Shown here one piece after another: positions 11,313 to 22,795 of a DNA stretch of 64,000 bases. Position 1 is the first letter of the stretch. Each line of letters opens with the position of its first letter. The stretch is from Pleurodeles waltl (taxonomy: Eukaryota > Chordata > Amphibia > Caudata > Salamandridae), in the NCBI RefSeq assembly GCF_031143425.1, contig NC_090441.1, forward strand, positions 221,894,928 through 221,958,927, in the 5' to 3' direction. Made by a program: the position numbers and the translations under genes. The notes under the pieces are model-generated. The model did no database searches and was not told where the DNA came from. It saw only the letters and a list, made by a program, of their open reading frames with translations.

Positions 11313-13443
11313 AACACCTGATCTCCAACCTCGCACAAGCTCTACCTCCCATCACCAACAACCCCAATATCGCTGTTCTCAACCTCACACGATGGCTAGA
11401 AACTTGCGCAGACTCCCTCGCCCCTTTGAAAACAAACAACAACACCTGCACCATCAAGCCCGCCCCCTGGTTCACCATAGAACTTCAGTCTTCCAAACGA
11501 GAATGCCGAAAAATTGAGAAAGCCTGGCGCCAAGAACCCTCAATGAGCAACCTTTCCTCCCTCAAAACAGCCATGCGCAAACACCAAAAACTCATCTGGA
11601 CCACCAAACGGTCCTTCTACAAAGAATGCATAGACAATAACACGCACAACAACAAGGAACTTTTTGCCATCATTAAAGAACTCACCAAACCCAAATCCTG
11701 CACCATCGACCCTCCACACTCCCAAGACCTCTGCAACTCCCTCTCCAACTACTTCCACAGTAAAATTGCAGACATACACAACAGCTTCACATTGTCAGCA
11801 CCCACCATCACCATCACTGACACAACCAACACCGCAACACCCTGCTGCACCAACCTGCTGAACACCTGGACTCCCACCAACAACGAAGAAATCAGCAAAA
11901 CCATGAGCTCCATCCACTTAGGCTCCCCAGCAGACCCTTGCCTCCACCACATCTTCAACAAGGCCAGCCAAATCATCGCCCCCCAGCTCCGGGCAGTCAT
12001 CAACAGCTCCTTCAACACTGCAACCTTTCCATATTTGGAAGGATGCTGAAGTCAACGCTCTTCTCAAAAAACCCAAAGCAGACCCTGAAGATCTCATAAA
12101 CTACCGACCCATTTCTCTTCTCCCGTTCCCCGCAAAGGTCGTGGAGAAGATAGTCAACGTACAACTGTCTCGCTTCCTAGAAGACAACAACATACTCGAA
12201 GTCTCCCAGTCTGGATTCCGCAAGAACCACAGCAGCGAGACCGCCCTCATCACCTGCACAGATGACATCAGGACCAGATTGGACAAGGGCAAGACTTTTG
12301 ATACTGTATGCCACCAAACCCTCCACGCATGCCTTTTCAACGCTGGAATTCGCCACAAATCCCTGGACTGGCTCGCCTCCTTCCTCGCCGAAAGAACCCA
12401 AAGAGTCCACCTTCCTCCTTTCCAGTCTACAGCCACCAAGATCATCTGTGGGGTCCCCCAAGGATCCTCCCTCAGCCTCACCCTCTTCAACATCTACATG
12501 GCTCCTCTCACCAACATCCTCCGCCCCCACGGCATCACCATTATGTCATACCCTGACAACACCCAGCTCATCATCTCCCTCACTAGAAAACCAGCTACCG
12601 CCAAGAATAACCTGCACGCCGGACTCCTCGACATCGCTAACTGGATGACAGCAAGCCATCTCAAATTGAACTCAGACAAAACAGAGATCATCATCTTCGG
12701 CCCCAACAAGGCAGCATGGAACGACTCTTGGCGGCCCACCACCCTCAGACCACCCCCAACACCCACGCATGCAACCTTGGCATCATACTGGACTCGTCTC
12801 TCTCCATGACCCAGCACATCAACACCATATCTTGCTTCAACACCCTTTGCACGCTACGCAAGACTTTCAATTGGATTCCTTTAGAAACAAGAAGAACAGT
12901 CACCCATGCCCTCATAAGCAGCAGACTGGAGCTAAGGCAATGCCCTCTACTCAGGGATCACAGCCAAACTTCAAAGAAAACTCCAGCAAATCCAGAACGC
13001 AGCTCCACGTCTCATCCTCAACCTCCCTCGCCACGAACACATATCCACCCACCTCGGATCCCTACACTGGCTGCCCATCAACAAAACGATCATTTTCAAA
13101 GTCCTTGTCCACGCTCACAAAGCCCTCCACAACACTGGACCGGCCTACATCAATGAACAAATCAACTTCACACATACGAACTCGACAGCTTCACTCTGCC
13201 GACCTTGCCCTCGCTACAGTCCCCCGCATCCAACGCACCACCTCCGGTTGCATATCCTTCTCCCACCTCACCGCCAAAACCTGGAACACCCTCCCCACCA
13301 ACCTACGCAAGACCCAGGACCTCCTAACCTTCAGAAAGCACCTACAAAAACATGGCTTTTTGAGCAGTAACCGCCCCTTCAACCCCCTCACCAGCACCTT
13401 GAGCCCCTACCAGGTGAGTAGTGCGCTTAAGAAATGTATTTGA
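11313..13443 (+). pseudogene. L2 ORF2 C-terminal part: reverse transcriptase
   Basis: This continues the frame broken at 9767. It contains the pre-RT linker (11426-12049), then after a one-base frame change the RT fingers with INYRPISLLPF (about 12097), QSGFRKNHS (about 12210), the motif A equivalent FDTVCH (about 12298), GVPQGS (about 12450) and a catalytic loop SYPDN (about 12544), where functional L2 enzymes have YADD. The thumb block LNSDKTEI follows at about 12670, then further frame shifts to the C-terminus near 13443. The altered catalytic loop and at least three frame breaks show it is inactive. Confidence 0.75.
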
Positions 13444-13458
13444 ATGATTGATTGATTG
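13442..13458 (+). repeat. ATTG-type 3' tail of the L2 element
   Basis: The sequence AATGATTGATTGATTGC follows the end of the RT frame closely. Short octamer or tetramer tails of this kind take the place of poly(A) at the 3' end of L2/CR1 group elements, so it marks the 3' border of the LINE. The same unit recurs at 10240 and 40137, at the ends of two other L2 pieces. Confidence 0.75.
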
Positions 13459-14899
13459 CAGTCTCTGTTATACCATGGGATCCTTCCTGGAGGTTTTTGT
13501 ATAGCCCACATGACTGGTAGAGTCTGCATCCTCATTAAATATACAATAAGCCCGATTATTCTTGGTCTGGGTGGAACTCCACAGAGTCACTTGGAGTGTT
13601 TATATAACTCTGTGGATTTCCGCACAGTCAAACTCCGCGATTTCTGCCCAGCACTAGAGCTAATGCCTCCCCTGCCAGCTTCCCTAACCACTTTTAGGTT
13701 GGCGGGTCTTACTACTAGTGATTTGTTTGTGTGGATAGGTTATCCCATATAATTGCTGTATACTTTGCCGTCTGTGGCAGGGGCCTAATTCCGCTAATTC
13801 AAAGTATACTGCTTTGGGGTGCCCCCTGTAGTCATTCTATCCTATTGTGGTTTCTACTTTGCACTGGTTGTTGCAGTGGATTGTGACTTCCTCTGGTACC
13901 TAGCCCTCCGCTGGGAACATTTGGTATTTTCTAATGGATTTTCTGGGCCTTTTCTTTATCAGTCCTCAGCTCATGCTTTCAAAGAACTTTCAGGGGCTTG
14001 TAAACCACCCATTATTTACCACTGGCTGTCTTTATTGTCACTCGTATTTACTTGCTTTCTGATTGATGAGTTACCTTTTTTTGTCCAACGCATGGAACAT
14101 ATCCACTCTACCATCTCTTTGCATAGCAAGCTTGTATGCTTCCTGTGCTTGCTTTAAGGAAACTACTTGTTTCTTTTATTTTAAGGACTCCTTGAGAGTG
14201 CATTTATTTCCCAGCTGTCTCTCTTGTGTGTTTTTCATCTCCTCTACTTTGCTGTCTCTCACCCACCTGTTTCTTTTCTCCCACCTGCAATTAAGTTCCA
14301 TTCTCTCGCCTGTGTGCTTCTCGCCCCATGCTCCACGTTGTTCGCTTTCACTCATGTGTTTCTCCCTTTGTCTATGTGTTCTCTCTCTTGTGTTGCTTCT
14401 CTCCGGCCCGGCATGTTGCTTCACCCTCCACCCAAAGCGGAAACCTGCTCATCATTTCTGTAGTGTTTTTTTGATTTCCCGACTTGTTATTTAATGACCT
14501 TTACTCGCTAAGTCAGTGGGGGAACTGCCATATACTGGCATATGCCCCCTATTTACCTTGCAAAGCTTTCATTGGTGTGAAGAGAACCCGATATCGTGAG
14601 CCCAATCTAAATACCCAGCCTCGCTGGCGACTTTTAGGTACCATCTCCAGAGCCCAATTTAACACACACTAACACCTGGTTTTCACAGCCCATAAGTGCC
14701 CGTCTCTGATGACTGACCCTACAGACACTAGTCCAATACTCAATACTTGAGCACTACTACTACACACTTGCCTAGCTCCCCACAGTATTCGTTACTGCTA
14801 TACTAGTTTGATGTCAAACCCTGCTTGCCATCTCATGTTCACAGAGGCAGTCCCTGGAATGTCACAGAAAACTTCTAAAAAACACATTCATGTGGTGCA
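13459..14899. other. anonymous DNA, partly C/T-rich
   Basis: No coding domain is supported. 14170-14460 is C/T-rich on the plus strand, giving low-complexity open frames on both strands. A segment near 13560-13660 (GGAACTCCACAGAG, TCTGTGGATTTCCGC) resembles repeats at about 7120 and 27740 and is probably a repeat scrap. Confidence 0.4.
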
Positions 14900-15723
14900 G
14901 GAAACTGCCCTAGAAAGCATACTTAAAGAGCTACTGGCCTAAAGAACCTCTATGGCTTCACTGGAGGCAAGCACCCCAAAAAGCCCAAAGATGTGATCTA
15001 GATCGAGCCAGATCTGGCCCCCTTCAACTCACGACTTACTGCTATGGAGAATCGCCCCAACGAAATGTATTGGAAACTGATCATGTCTATAGACTTGGAG
15101 AAAGAACACCGGCACATGCAGGTCAAACTTACCAAGATGGAAGCTAGAAATAGGCGCAACAACTTTGGTTTCTCTGGAGTACCTGAAGGAATGATAGAGA
15201 GCAACATCTTGGCCTTCATGCTCAATTGTATTCCAACCCTGATGAATCTGGACTTACATCTTCCTCTTGAGCATCAAAGAGTGGACAGAATTGAAACACG
15301 ACTAAACAGTAGTTTCACTGCATCAACACAGATATCAATTTTCTTCCTACAGCACCAGCAACCATGTGACATCATCAGATTGGTCCAATAACTAAAGAAA
15401 CCTCTCATCAAAGGCCCAAAATTCTTTTGAATCAGGACTTTTCACGAGAAACCATGCTTAAACCAAAATGCTTCCTCCCCCTAAGACCTCAGATGAAACG
15501 CTTCAATATTCGCTACAGATCACTAGACCCTGCAAGAATGCTGATCACCAGGGTTGGGCGTACCAGAGATTTCGAAGCCCTTGGCCACCTTGAAACTTTC
15601 CTCTACTGCCTTATCACATTGGATATAGATACTGCCCAACTCCTGGACCCTCTCAGGCCCACGATAGCGACTGGAGAAAGCAACCTGACTCACTCTGCTA
15701 TACCAGAGAGAGACCATCTGTAG
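14900..15723 (+). pseudogene. LINE-1-type ORF1 (nucleic-acid chaperone) remnant
   Basis: The frame from about 15044 shows a short coiled-coil-like helix followed by EARNRRNNFGFSGVPEG, the hallmark junction between coiled coil and RRM in L1 ORF1 proteins (ENRSRRNNLR..G.PE in relatives). The RRM continues to about 15391. After a stop and frame change, 15427-15723 gives the C-terminal domain with DFSRET, IRYRSLDPARMLIT and a following EALGHLETFL helix. ORF1p trimers coat L1 RNA in active elements. This copy is broken in at least two places, and no adjacent ORF2 is visible. Confidence 0.65.
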
Positions 15724-15879
15724 GATGAACTGGTCTCCTGTTCATAAACAACCTTGCAGGCTTTATTTTTTGTTTGAAACCTTAGCATAGTTAAGTGGAA
15801 GTTGAGAACAAAATCAGCATCAGTGCTGAAGAGATAAGCTTATTTTTTCCAGGGTAGTTTTGAACAGCAAAGGAAAGGA

Positions 15880-16262
15880 GAACCGTGCCCTAAGGTAACT
15901 ACAGCTAGCACCCTCACCATAAACAGTTTTCTCATCAATAATTTTACTGCAAATGTTACAGTGATATTATCAGTGATGTCATAGAAGGTGTTGTGAATGA
16001 TGTAATATCTGGGGTAATTAGCAGTGCATGGCGAGGGCGCAAGTTATAGTTACCTTAGGGAGCAAGTTATAGTTACTTGAAAAAACTCTAACTATAATAG
16101 CTGAATTTCTATGGTCTTGTGAGTGTACAATCTGTACCTAACTGTAACGTTCCTGTAACCTTTAGTTTTTAGTGAATTTTTAAAGTTTTTTATTCTATTT
16201 CCTAACCATAATGTCCTTGTAACCTCTGGGTATTTCAGTGACTTTCTAGAGTTTTTTTAACG
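15880..16262. repeat. short tandem/direct repeats (about 65 bp)
   Basis: Two diverged units, CCTAACTGTAACGTTCCTGT at about 16136 and CCTAACCATAATGTCCTTGT at 16201, each continue into a similar TTTAGTG/TTTCAGTG and AGTTTTTT stretch, giving a period of about 65 bp. Just upstream GCAAGTTATAGTTAC is repeated at about 16038 and 16063. Confidence 0.55.
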
Positions 16263-16279
16263 TAAAGTAAGATGCGCAT

Positions 16280-17327
16280 CGGGATGCACTGGGCGGTTAA
16301 AAGTAGGGCCTGGCCTGGCATTGTGCTGCCCCACCCAAGCTTGCTCCTCCTGTTCCCCCTCCTCCTTGCCACCCATTGTCCAAATCCATGCGCCTGCTCC
16401 CTTGTTGCAGCCCTTGTGGCCATTGTTCTGAAACTGCCCTTCCCTCCTGCCCTGGACAGTTAGTCTGCAGCCTCATCCATCTCCTCCCTACCCTCTGTTG
16501 TCTGAGTCCATGCACCACCCCCCTCCCTCTTTCCCTGCCTGGTCTGTGCTGCCACTGCCCTCCATTTAGCTTGATATACCTGCCCACTTTTCCTGCATTT
16601 CATTGCCCAATTCTATACCCCATCATTACCCTACTGCTTAGCCTGTGTGCGTAGTTTGCTGCCCCCACCTTCCTGCCCCCTGCTCTCCGATGTCTGTGGG
16701 AAGGCCCCTTCTCTCATGTTCCATGGGACTGCCACTGCCTCTCCTATCTACTCTGAGTGTTCCGTTGAGCTGTCTCTGCCCCTCCCACCTTCCTACCATG
16801 GTCAGATGACTGCTACCTGTCCCTGCCACCTCCACCCTGCTTGTCTATGTTCCGTGCCTCTATACCCTCCCTCCTGTCCTCCATGATCCAGTTTGCTGCC
16901 TCTCCCTTCTGCCCTCCGTGGTCCTTTGTGCATGCCCCTGCCACCTCCCTCTTGTCCACCATAGCTGCTGTGCTGCCACTAACCCACCCACTTGCAATGC
17001 ATGGCCTTCTGTACTGCCACAGTCCCTCCCACCTGCCCTGTGTGTTCAGCAGGCTGCCCTTGACCACCTTCCACCTTCCCTCCATTGTCTGCAGGTATGC
17101 CATTATGGACTTACTGTTGCCCTCCATGGAGTGTTGTGCTTCCAGTGCCCATCCTGCCTGACCTCCATGGTGAGTTTGCTGCTCCTGCCCCCTTATCCAG
17201 TGCCCTCTGTTTTCCATGTGCAGGCCCCTATCCCCTACCTTCTGCCTTGTCTGGTCCGTTAACATGGCCCTGCCCTCCTCCCTCCTGCCCTTCATGGTCC
17301 ATTATGCTACTACCCTCCCTCCTTATA
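16280..17327. repeat. C/T-rich degenerate minisatellite
   Basis: The plus strand is strongly C/T-rich with many variants of CTCCTGTCCTCCATG and CTGCCCTCCATGG-like units at irregular spacing (about 35-70 bp). The long open frames on both strands arise from this low complexity and are not taken as genes. The right end abuts an LTR fragment. Confidence 0.55.
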
Positions 17328-17453
17328 CCAGGTCCAGTTATCGCTTATTAGTGAAATGTAGACAGTGTCTAGAAGCCAAGCTGTCTAGGGGTAGCTGTAG
17401 CTGAGCAGCCAAGGCTTATCTAGGAGACATGCAAAGCTCTTGCAATACCACTG
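17328..17453 (-). mobile_element. LTR copy B, left part (host of a nested LTR)
   Basis: CCAGGTCCAGTTATCGCTTA and the following TAGGAGACATGCAAAGCTC match the sense 3' end region of the long LTR family, although the terminal TGTAGGAGG part is missing. It is split from its continuation at 20356 by a younger solo LTR and shares the duplicated CACTG at the break. Confidence 0.75.
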
Positions 17454-20355
17454 TGTAGGAAAGTACCATCTTGCCTGGCATGTTACCCCTATATTTCACT
17501 GTATATATGTTGTTTTAGTTGTATGTGTCACTGGGACCCTGCCAGCCAGGGCCCCAGTGCTCATAAGTGTGCCCTGTATGTGTTACCTGTGTTCTGACTA
17601 ACTGTCTCACTGAGGCTCTGCTATCCAGAACCTCAGTGGTTATGCTCTCTCATTTATTTCCAAATTGTCACTAACAGGCTAGTGACCAATTTCACCAATT
17701 TACATTGGCATACTGGAACACCCTTAAAATTCCCTAGTATATGGTACTGAGGTACCCAGGGTATTGGGGTTCCAGGAGATCCCTATTGGCTGCAGCGTTT
17801 CTTGTGAGACCCATAGGGAGCTCTGACAATTCTTACAGAGGCCTGCCAGTGCAGCCTGAGTGAAATAACGTCCACGTTATTTCACAGCCATTTACCACTG
17901 CACTTAAGTAACTTATAAGTCACCTATATGTCTAACCTTTACCTGGTAAAGGTTGGGTGCTAAGTTACTTAGTGTGTGGGCACCCTGGCACTAGCCAAGG
18001 TGCTCCCACATTGTTCAGGGCAAATTCCCCGGACTTTGTGAGTGCGGGGACACCATTACACGCGTGCACTATGCATATGTCACGACATATGTATAGCGTC
18101 ACAATGGTAACTCCGAACATGGCCATGTAACATGTCTAAGATCATGGAATTGTCACCACAATTCCATGATCCCCCCAGTCTCTAGCTCAGACCCGGGTAC
18201 TGCCAAACTACCTTTCCCGGGGTTTCACTGCAGCTGCTGCTGCTGCCAACCCCTCAGACAGGTTTCTGCCCTCCTGGGGTCCAGCCAGGCTTGGCCCAGG
18301 AAGGCATAACAAAGGACTTCCTCAGAGAGAGGGTGTTACACCCGCTCCCTTTGGAAAAAGGTGTCAGGGCTGGGGAGGAGTAGCCTCCCCCAGCCTCTGG
18401 AAATGCTTTGATGGGCACAGATGGTGCCCATCTCTGCATAAGCCAGTCTACACCGGTTCAGGGATCCCCCAGCCCTGCTCTGGCGCAAAACTGGACAAAG
18501 GAAAGGGGAGTGACCACTCCCCTGACCTGCACCTCCCCTGGGAGGTGCCCAGAGCTCCTCCAGTGTGCTCCAGACCTCTGCCATCTTTGAAACAGAGGTG
18601 CTGCTGGCACACTGGACTGCTCTGAGTGGCCAGTGCCAGCAGGTGACATCAGAGACTCCTTCTGATAGACTCCCCCAGGTGTTGCTAGCCTATCCTCTCT
18701 CCTAAGTAGCCAAACTTCCTTTTCTGGCTATTTAGGGTCTCTGCTTTGGGGAATTCTTAAGATAACGAATGCAAGAGCTCATCAGAGTTCCTCTGCATCT
18801 CTCTCTTCACCTTCTGCCAAGGAATCGACTTCTGACCGCGCTGGAAGCCTGCAAAACTGCAACAAAGTAGCAAAGATGACTACTGCGACCTTGTAACGCT
18901 AATCCTGCCGCCTTCTTGACTGTTTTCCTGGTGGTGCATGCTGTGGGGGTAGTCTGCCTCCTCTCTGCACTAGAAGCTCCGAAGAAATCTCCCGTGGGTC
19001 GACGGAATCTTCCCCCTGCAACCACTGGCACCAAAGAACTGCATAACTGGTCCTCTGGGTCTCCTCTCAGCACGACGAGCGAGGTCCCTTGAACTCAGCA
19101 ACTCTGTTCAAGTGACTCCCACAGTCCAGTGACTCTTCAGTCCAAGTTTGGTGGAGGTAAGTCCTTGCCACCCCACGCTAGACTGCATTGCTGGGAAGCG
19201 GGTGTTATGCAGCTACTCCGGCTCCTGTGCACTCTTCCAGGATTTCCTTTGTGCACCTCCAAGCCTGGGTCCCCGGCACTCTAACCTGCAGTGCACGACC
19301 TCCTGAGTTGTCCTCTGGCGTCGTGGGACCCTCCTTGGACCCTCCTTTGTGACTTCGGGTGAGCTCCGGTTCACTCCACTTTGTAGTGCCTTTTCTGGCA
19401 CTTCTGCGGGTGCTGCTTGCTTCTGTGTGGGCTCTTTGTCTTGCTGGACGCCCCTTCTGTCTCCTCACACAATTGGCGACATCCTGGTCAGAAACACCTC
19501 TGCACGACTCTTCACATCGTGGGACATCTATCCTCTAAAGGGGAAGTTTCTAGCCCTTGTCGTTCTTGCAGAATCCACAGCTTCTACCATCCGGTGGCAG
19601 CTTCTTTGCACCCACAACTGGCATTTCCTGGGCATCTGCCCACTCCCGACTTGATTGTGACTTTTGGACTTGGTCCCCTTGTTCCACAGGTACTCTCGTC
19701 AGGAAATCCATCGTTGTTGCATTGCTGGTGTTGGTCTTCCTTGCAGAATTCCCCTATCACGACTTCTGTGCTCTTTGGGGAACTTAGGTGCACTTGGCAC
19801 CCACTTTTCAGGGTCTTGGGGTGGGCTATTTTTCTAACCCTCACTGTTTCCTTACAGTCCCAGCGACCCTCTACAAGGTCACATAGGTTTGGGGTCCATT
19901 CGTAGTTCGCATTCCACTTCTAGAGTATATGGTTTGTGTTGCCCCTATCCCTATGTCGCCCCGTTGCATTCTATTGTGACTATACATTGCGTGCACTGTT
20001 TTCTATTGTTTTTACTGCATATTTTGGTATTGTGTACATATATCTTGTGTATATTTGCTATCCTCATACTGAGGGTACTCACTGAGATACTTTGGCATAT
20101 TGTCATAAATATAAAGTACCTTTATTTTTTAGTATATCTGTGTATTGTGTTTTCTTATGATGATGTGCATATGAAACTAGTGGTACTGTAGGAGCTTCAC
20201 TCGTCTCCTAGTTCAGCCTAAGCTGCTCTGCTAAGCTACCTTTTCTATCAGCCTAAGCTGTTAGACACCCCTCTACACTAATAAGGGATACCTGGGCCTG
20301 GTGCAAGGTGTAAGTACCCCTTGGTACTCACTACAAGCCAGTCCAGCCTCCTACA
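17454..20355 (+). mobile_element. solo LTR, copy A, TSD CACTG
   Basis: A complete 2902-bp LTR starts TGTAGGAAAGTACC and ends AGCCTCCTACA, with CACTG immediately on both sides (17449-17453 and 20356-20360). No internal region adjoins it, so it is a solo LTR formed by LTR-LTR recombination. Element sense is plus, opposite to the intact element at 49922-61073. The terminal TGTAGG/CCTACA inverted repeat is perfect. Near 18140-18171 is a short hairpin that is a reduced form of the 57-bp palindrome in copy H. Base differences such as GGACTGG near the sense 3' end group it with copy I rather than copy H. Confidence 0.9.
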
Positions 20356-21939
20356 CACTGTAGTCACACTGTACTCACACACATGAAAGAAAATACTCAG
20401 TGTTACAAAAATAAAGGTACTTTATTTTTAGTGACACAAGGCCAAAAATACCTTAGGGACTATACTCCCTTAGGAGGTAAGTAATATACACACTATAAAC
20501 ACTAGAATGCAGAAATAGAAACAGTGCAAACAATGAAAATCACAATAGGTTGCATTGGGCATAGGGGGAACATATACTAAAACAGTGGAATGCAAAAGTC
20601 GGTTTCCCACATAGACAAGTGTAGTGTGTAGATGGGGGGTGGGAGTGTCAGAAAACACCATAATAGAACCCACCCCAGAGCCCAGGAAAACTGGAGTAAA
20701 TTACAGTAAGTTACCTAGAACTCACACGGAATCATGCTAGAAGATAATGCAAGAACCAGAAAGACTGTAGGACACCAGCAATGGGTTTCTCGACCTGAAA
20801 ACCTGTGGAAGAAGGGGGCCAAGTCCAAGAAGTACTGCTAACCCAGATGTAGGTGCAAAAGAAGAATCACGAGTGAAGAACAACAGTCAGTACTGCACCC
20901 AAGAAGATGGATGCGGTTCCTGGTTGGTGCAGATGATGTCCCACGCCGGATGGATGATTGCAGTCTGGTTTGCGTAGCTGGATTCCGCCAACAAGCCATA
21001 GCACATGCAAAGCTTGCGGTTAGAGGAAAATGGTGCTGCCCGGGGCCAGGAGTGTCCCAGTGGCCTCTACCCAGGAGAGGGAGGCAGAGGGGCTCTCAGC
21101 AACTCAGAAAGCCCTCAGAAGGCCAGGCAGCATGCACAGGAGTCCCACAGCATAGAACAAAGAAATTGAAAATGGAGGCCCATGCAGCATGAAACAAAGT
21201 GATCCCACGCCACCGGAGAACCACTTAGGAAGCTGTGAGTGGCAGGAAGGAGTGCTGGGGGCTGAAGCTGTGCATGAAGTACTTCATGGAAGGTCACACA
21301 CAAGCCTTGGCAACTGCAAATCATGTGGTGCACGGGGTACTGTCTTGCGTGGGGAGGCAAGCTCTTCTCTCCAACAAAGTTGGACAGCTGGACCTTGGAT
21401 CCACGCACTTTGTCAGGTGAGAGGACTTACGCCATTGGTATCAGAGGGGTGCCTCCTGAAGCAGGGAAGTGACTCCTTCACTTCAAGGGAGATTCCTTTG
21501 GTTCCTCTGGTGCAGGCTGAAGACAGGCAGTCCTCGGAGAATGCACAACCTGGAAACAGTTGCAGTTGCTGGCAGGAGCTGAAGATACAATGTTGCAGAA
21601 GTCATCTTTGTTTATTTGTTGCAGTTGTAGAGTTCCTTGAGTGTCCAGATGCAGTTTCGTCAGTAGAAGATGAAGTAAAGGATGCAGAGTCGTGCAATCC
21701 GAATCTGAGGAAACACCCAGAGGAGAGACCCTACATAGCCCTGAAAGGGGGATTGGTCAGGTACACAGGTAAGCACCTATCAGAGGAGGGCTCTGACATC
21801 ACCTGCTGGCACTAGCCACTCAGATGCTCCCAGAGTGCCCCACCACCTTCGAATCCAAGATGGCAAAACCCAGGGACACTCTGGAGGAGCTCTGGACACC
21901 ACCCCTGATGTGATGATGGACAGGGGAGTGGTCACTGAC
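20356..21939 (-). mobile_element. LTR copy B, right part
   Basis: This continues the minus-strand LTR interrupted at 17453. It carries the AATAAAGGTACTTTATTTTT block (about 20410), the TACTCCCTTAGGAGGTAAGTA block and later AGGAGCTCTGGACACC. Homology stops after GGGGAGTGGTCACT at about 21939, where A/C-rich DNA begins, so the sense 5' third is missing. It is more diverged than copy A, as expected for an older host copy. Confidence 0.75.
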
Positions 21940-22795
21940 ATGTACATTAACACATAGCCACATACACACACTCAGAGACCCAGGACACACACCATGGCCA
22001 ACACAGACTACCAAAACAGATACCGTGCCCCAGACACATATCACCAGCACTGTCCAACATAACAACACACAATACCACCAAACTACACAACTACACAAGA
22101 ACCCCAACACCTCAAACACACCATCAAAACGCCACAACTCACACCCCCACCTAACAATACATATATACAATACAATGTGACAACACCATAGTACCAAGAC
22201 ATACAATCATGCAGCCATACAACAAGGCATACGTCACACCACACAAACATACCACACAGCAGTTCGAACATACCTATCAACACACACACAGAGTACAACC
22301 ACACAAGGGAACACCACAACTCAAACCACAACAGCCATCACAATCATTCCAATCGAAGCAGCCTAATAGTATGTTCCCACACATACATGCCCAACACACC
22401 ATACCCAGTCATCACTGCGGGAGAAATGCAAGCACCTAGCCACGCAAGCAGCGCAGACACAACAGGTAGCAGAAACACCACACACACACACATGGCACTC
22501 TCTCACACAATATGAAGCCGGCAAGGCAATACCATTCATAATGAATGAAAGGCAGGACAAATATGATAATGTTGAAACCAGAAACTGGCTGACCCAGATG
22601 TAGATCAATAAATAGAGTTAAAAAACTTTAAGATACCTTAATATACAAATGCAAAAAGCCTCAAGCCAGTCCAATAGTCCAAAGTGCAACATACTACATA
22701 GGGGGAATCTGATCTCCGTGTTCTGCATCTCGCATGTCATTTCAAACTCTTTTTAGGTAAGCACCAAGAAGCATTATTTTGTTTTCTAGATAAAT
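21940..22795. repeat. A/C-rich low-complexity tract and flank
   Basis: 21940-22500 is dominated by ACACAC and CCACA words without a clean period. The reading frames on the minus strand here are Val/Cys/Trp-rich by composition and are not considered genes. 22500-22795 shows nothing recognisable. Confidence 0.55.

Larger units (their letters stand above)
8117..13458 (+). mobile_element. L2-clade LINE, near full length, interrupted
   Basis: The element has the layout of a vertebrate L2: a 5' region of tandem monomers (8117-8660), an apurinic-type endonuclease (to 9767), a reverse transcriptase (11313-13443) and a 3' tail of ATTG units (13442-13458). A 1545-bp insertion with its own 15-bp target duplication separates endonuclease from RT. 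It is not functional: the RT catalytic loop is altered and several frame breaks occur. The clade call rests on the endonuclease motifs and the (ATTG)n tail, and a CR1-like relative cannot be excluded. Confidence 0.75.

Noticed and set aside
14176..14494. Ser/Leu/Cys-rich plus-strand and Arg/Glu-rich minus-strand frames
   Set aside because: They are complementary translations of a C/T-rich stretch with no recognisable domain.
16297..17351. Long overlapping open frames on both strands in C/T-rich DNA
   Set aside because: They exist in several frames at once, have no domain and follow the low-complexity composition of a degenerate minisatellite.
21820..22608. Val/Cys/Trp-rich minus-strand frames
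   Set aside because: They are translations of an A/C-rich low-complexity tract and show no protein family features.
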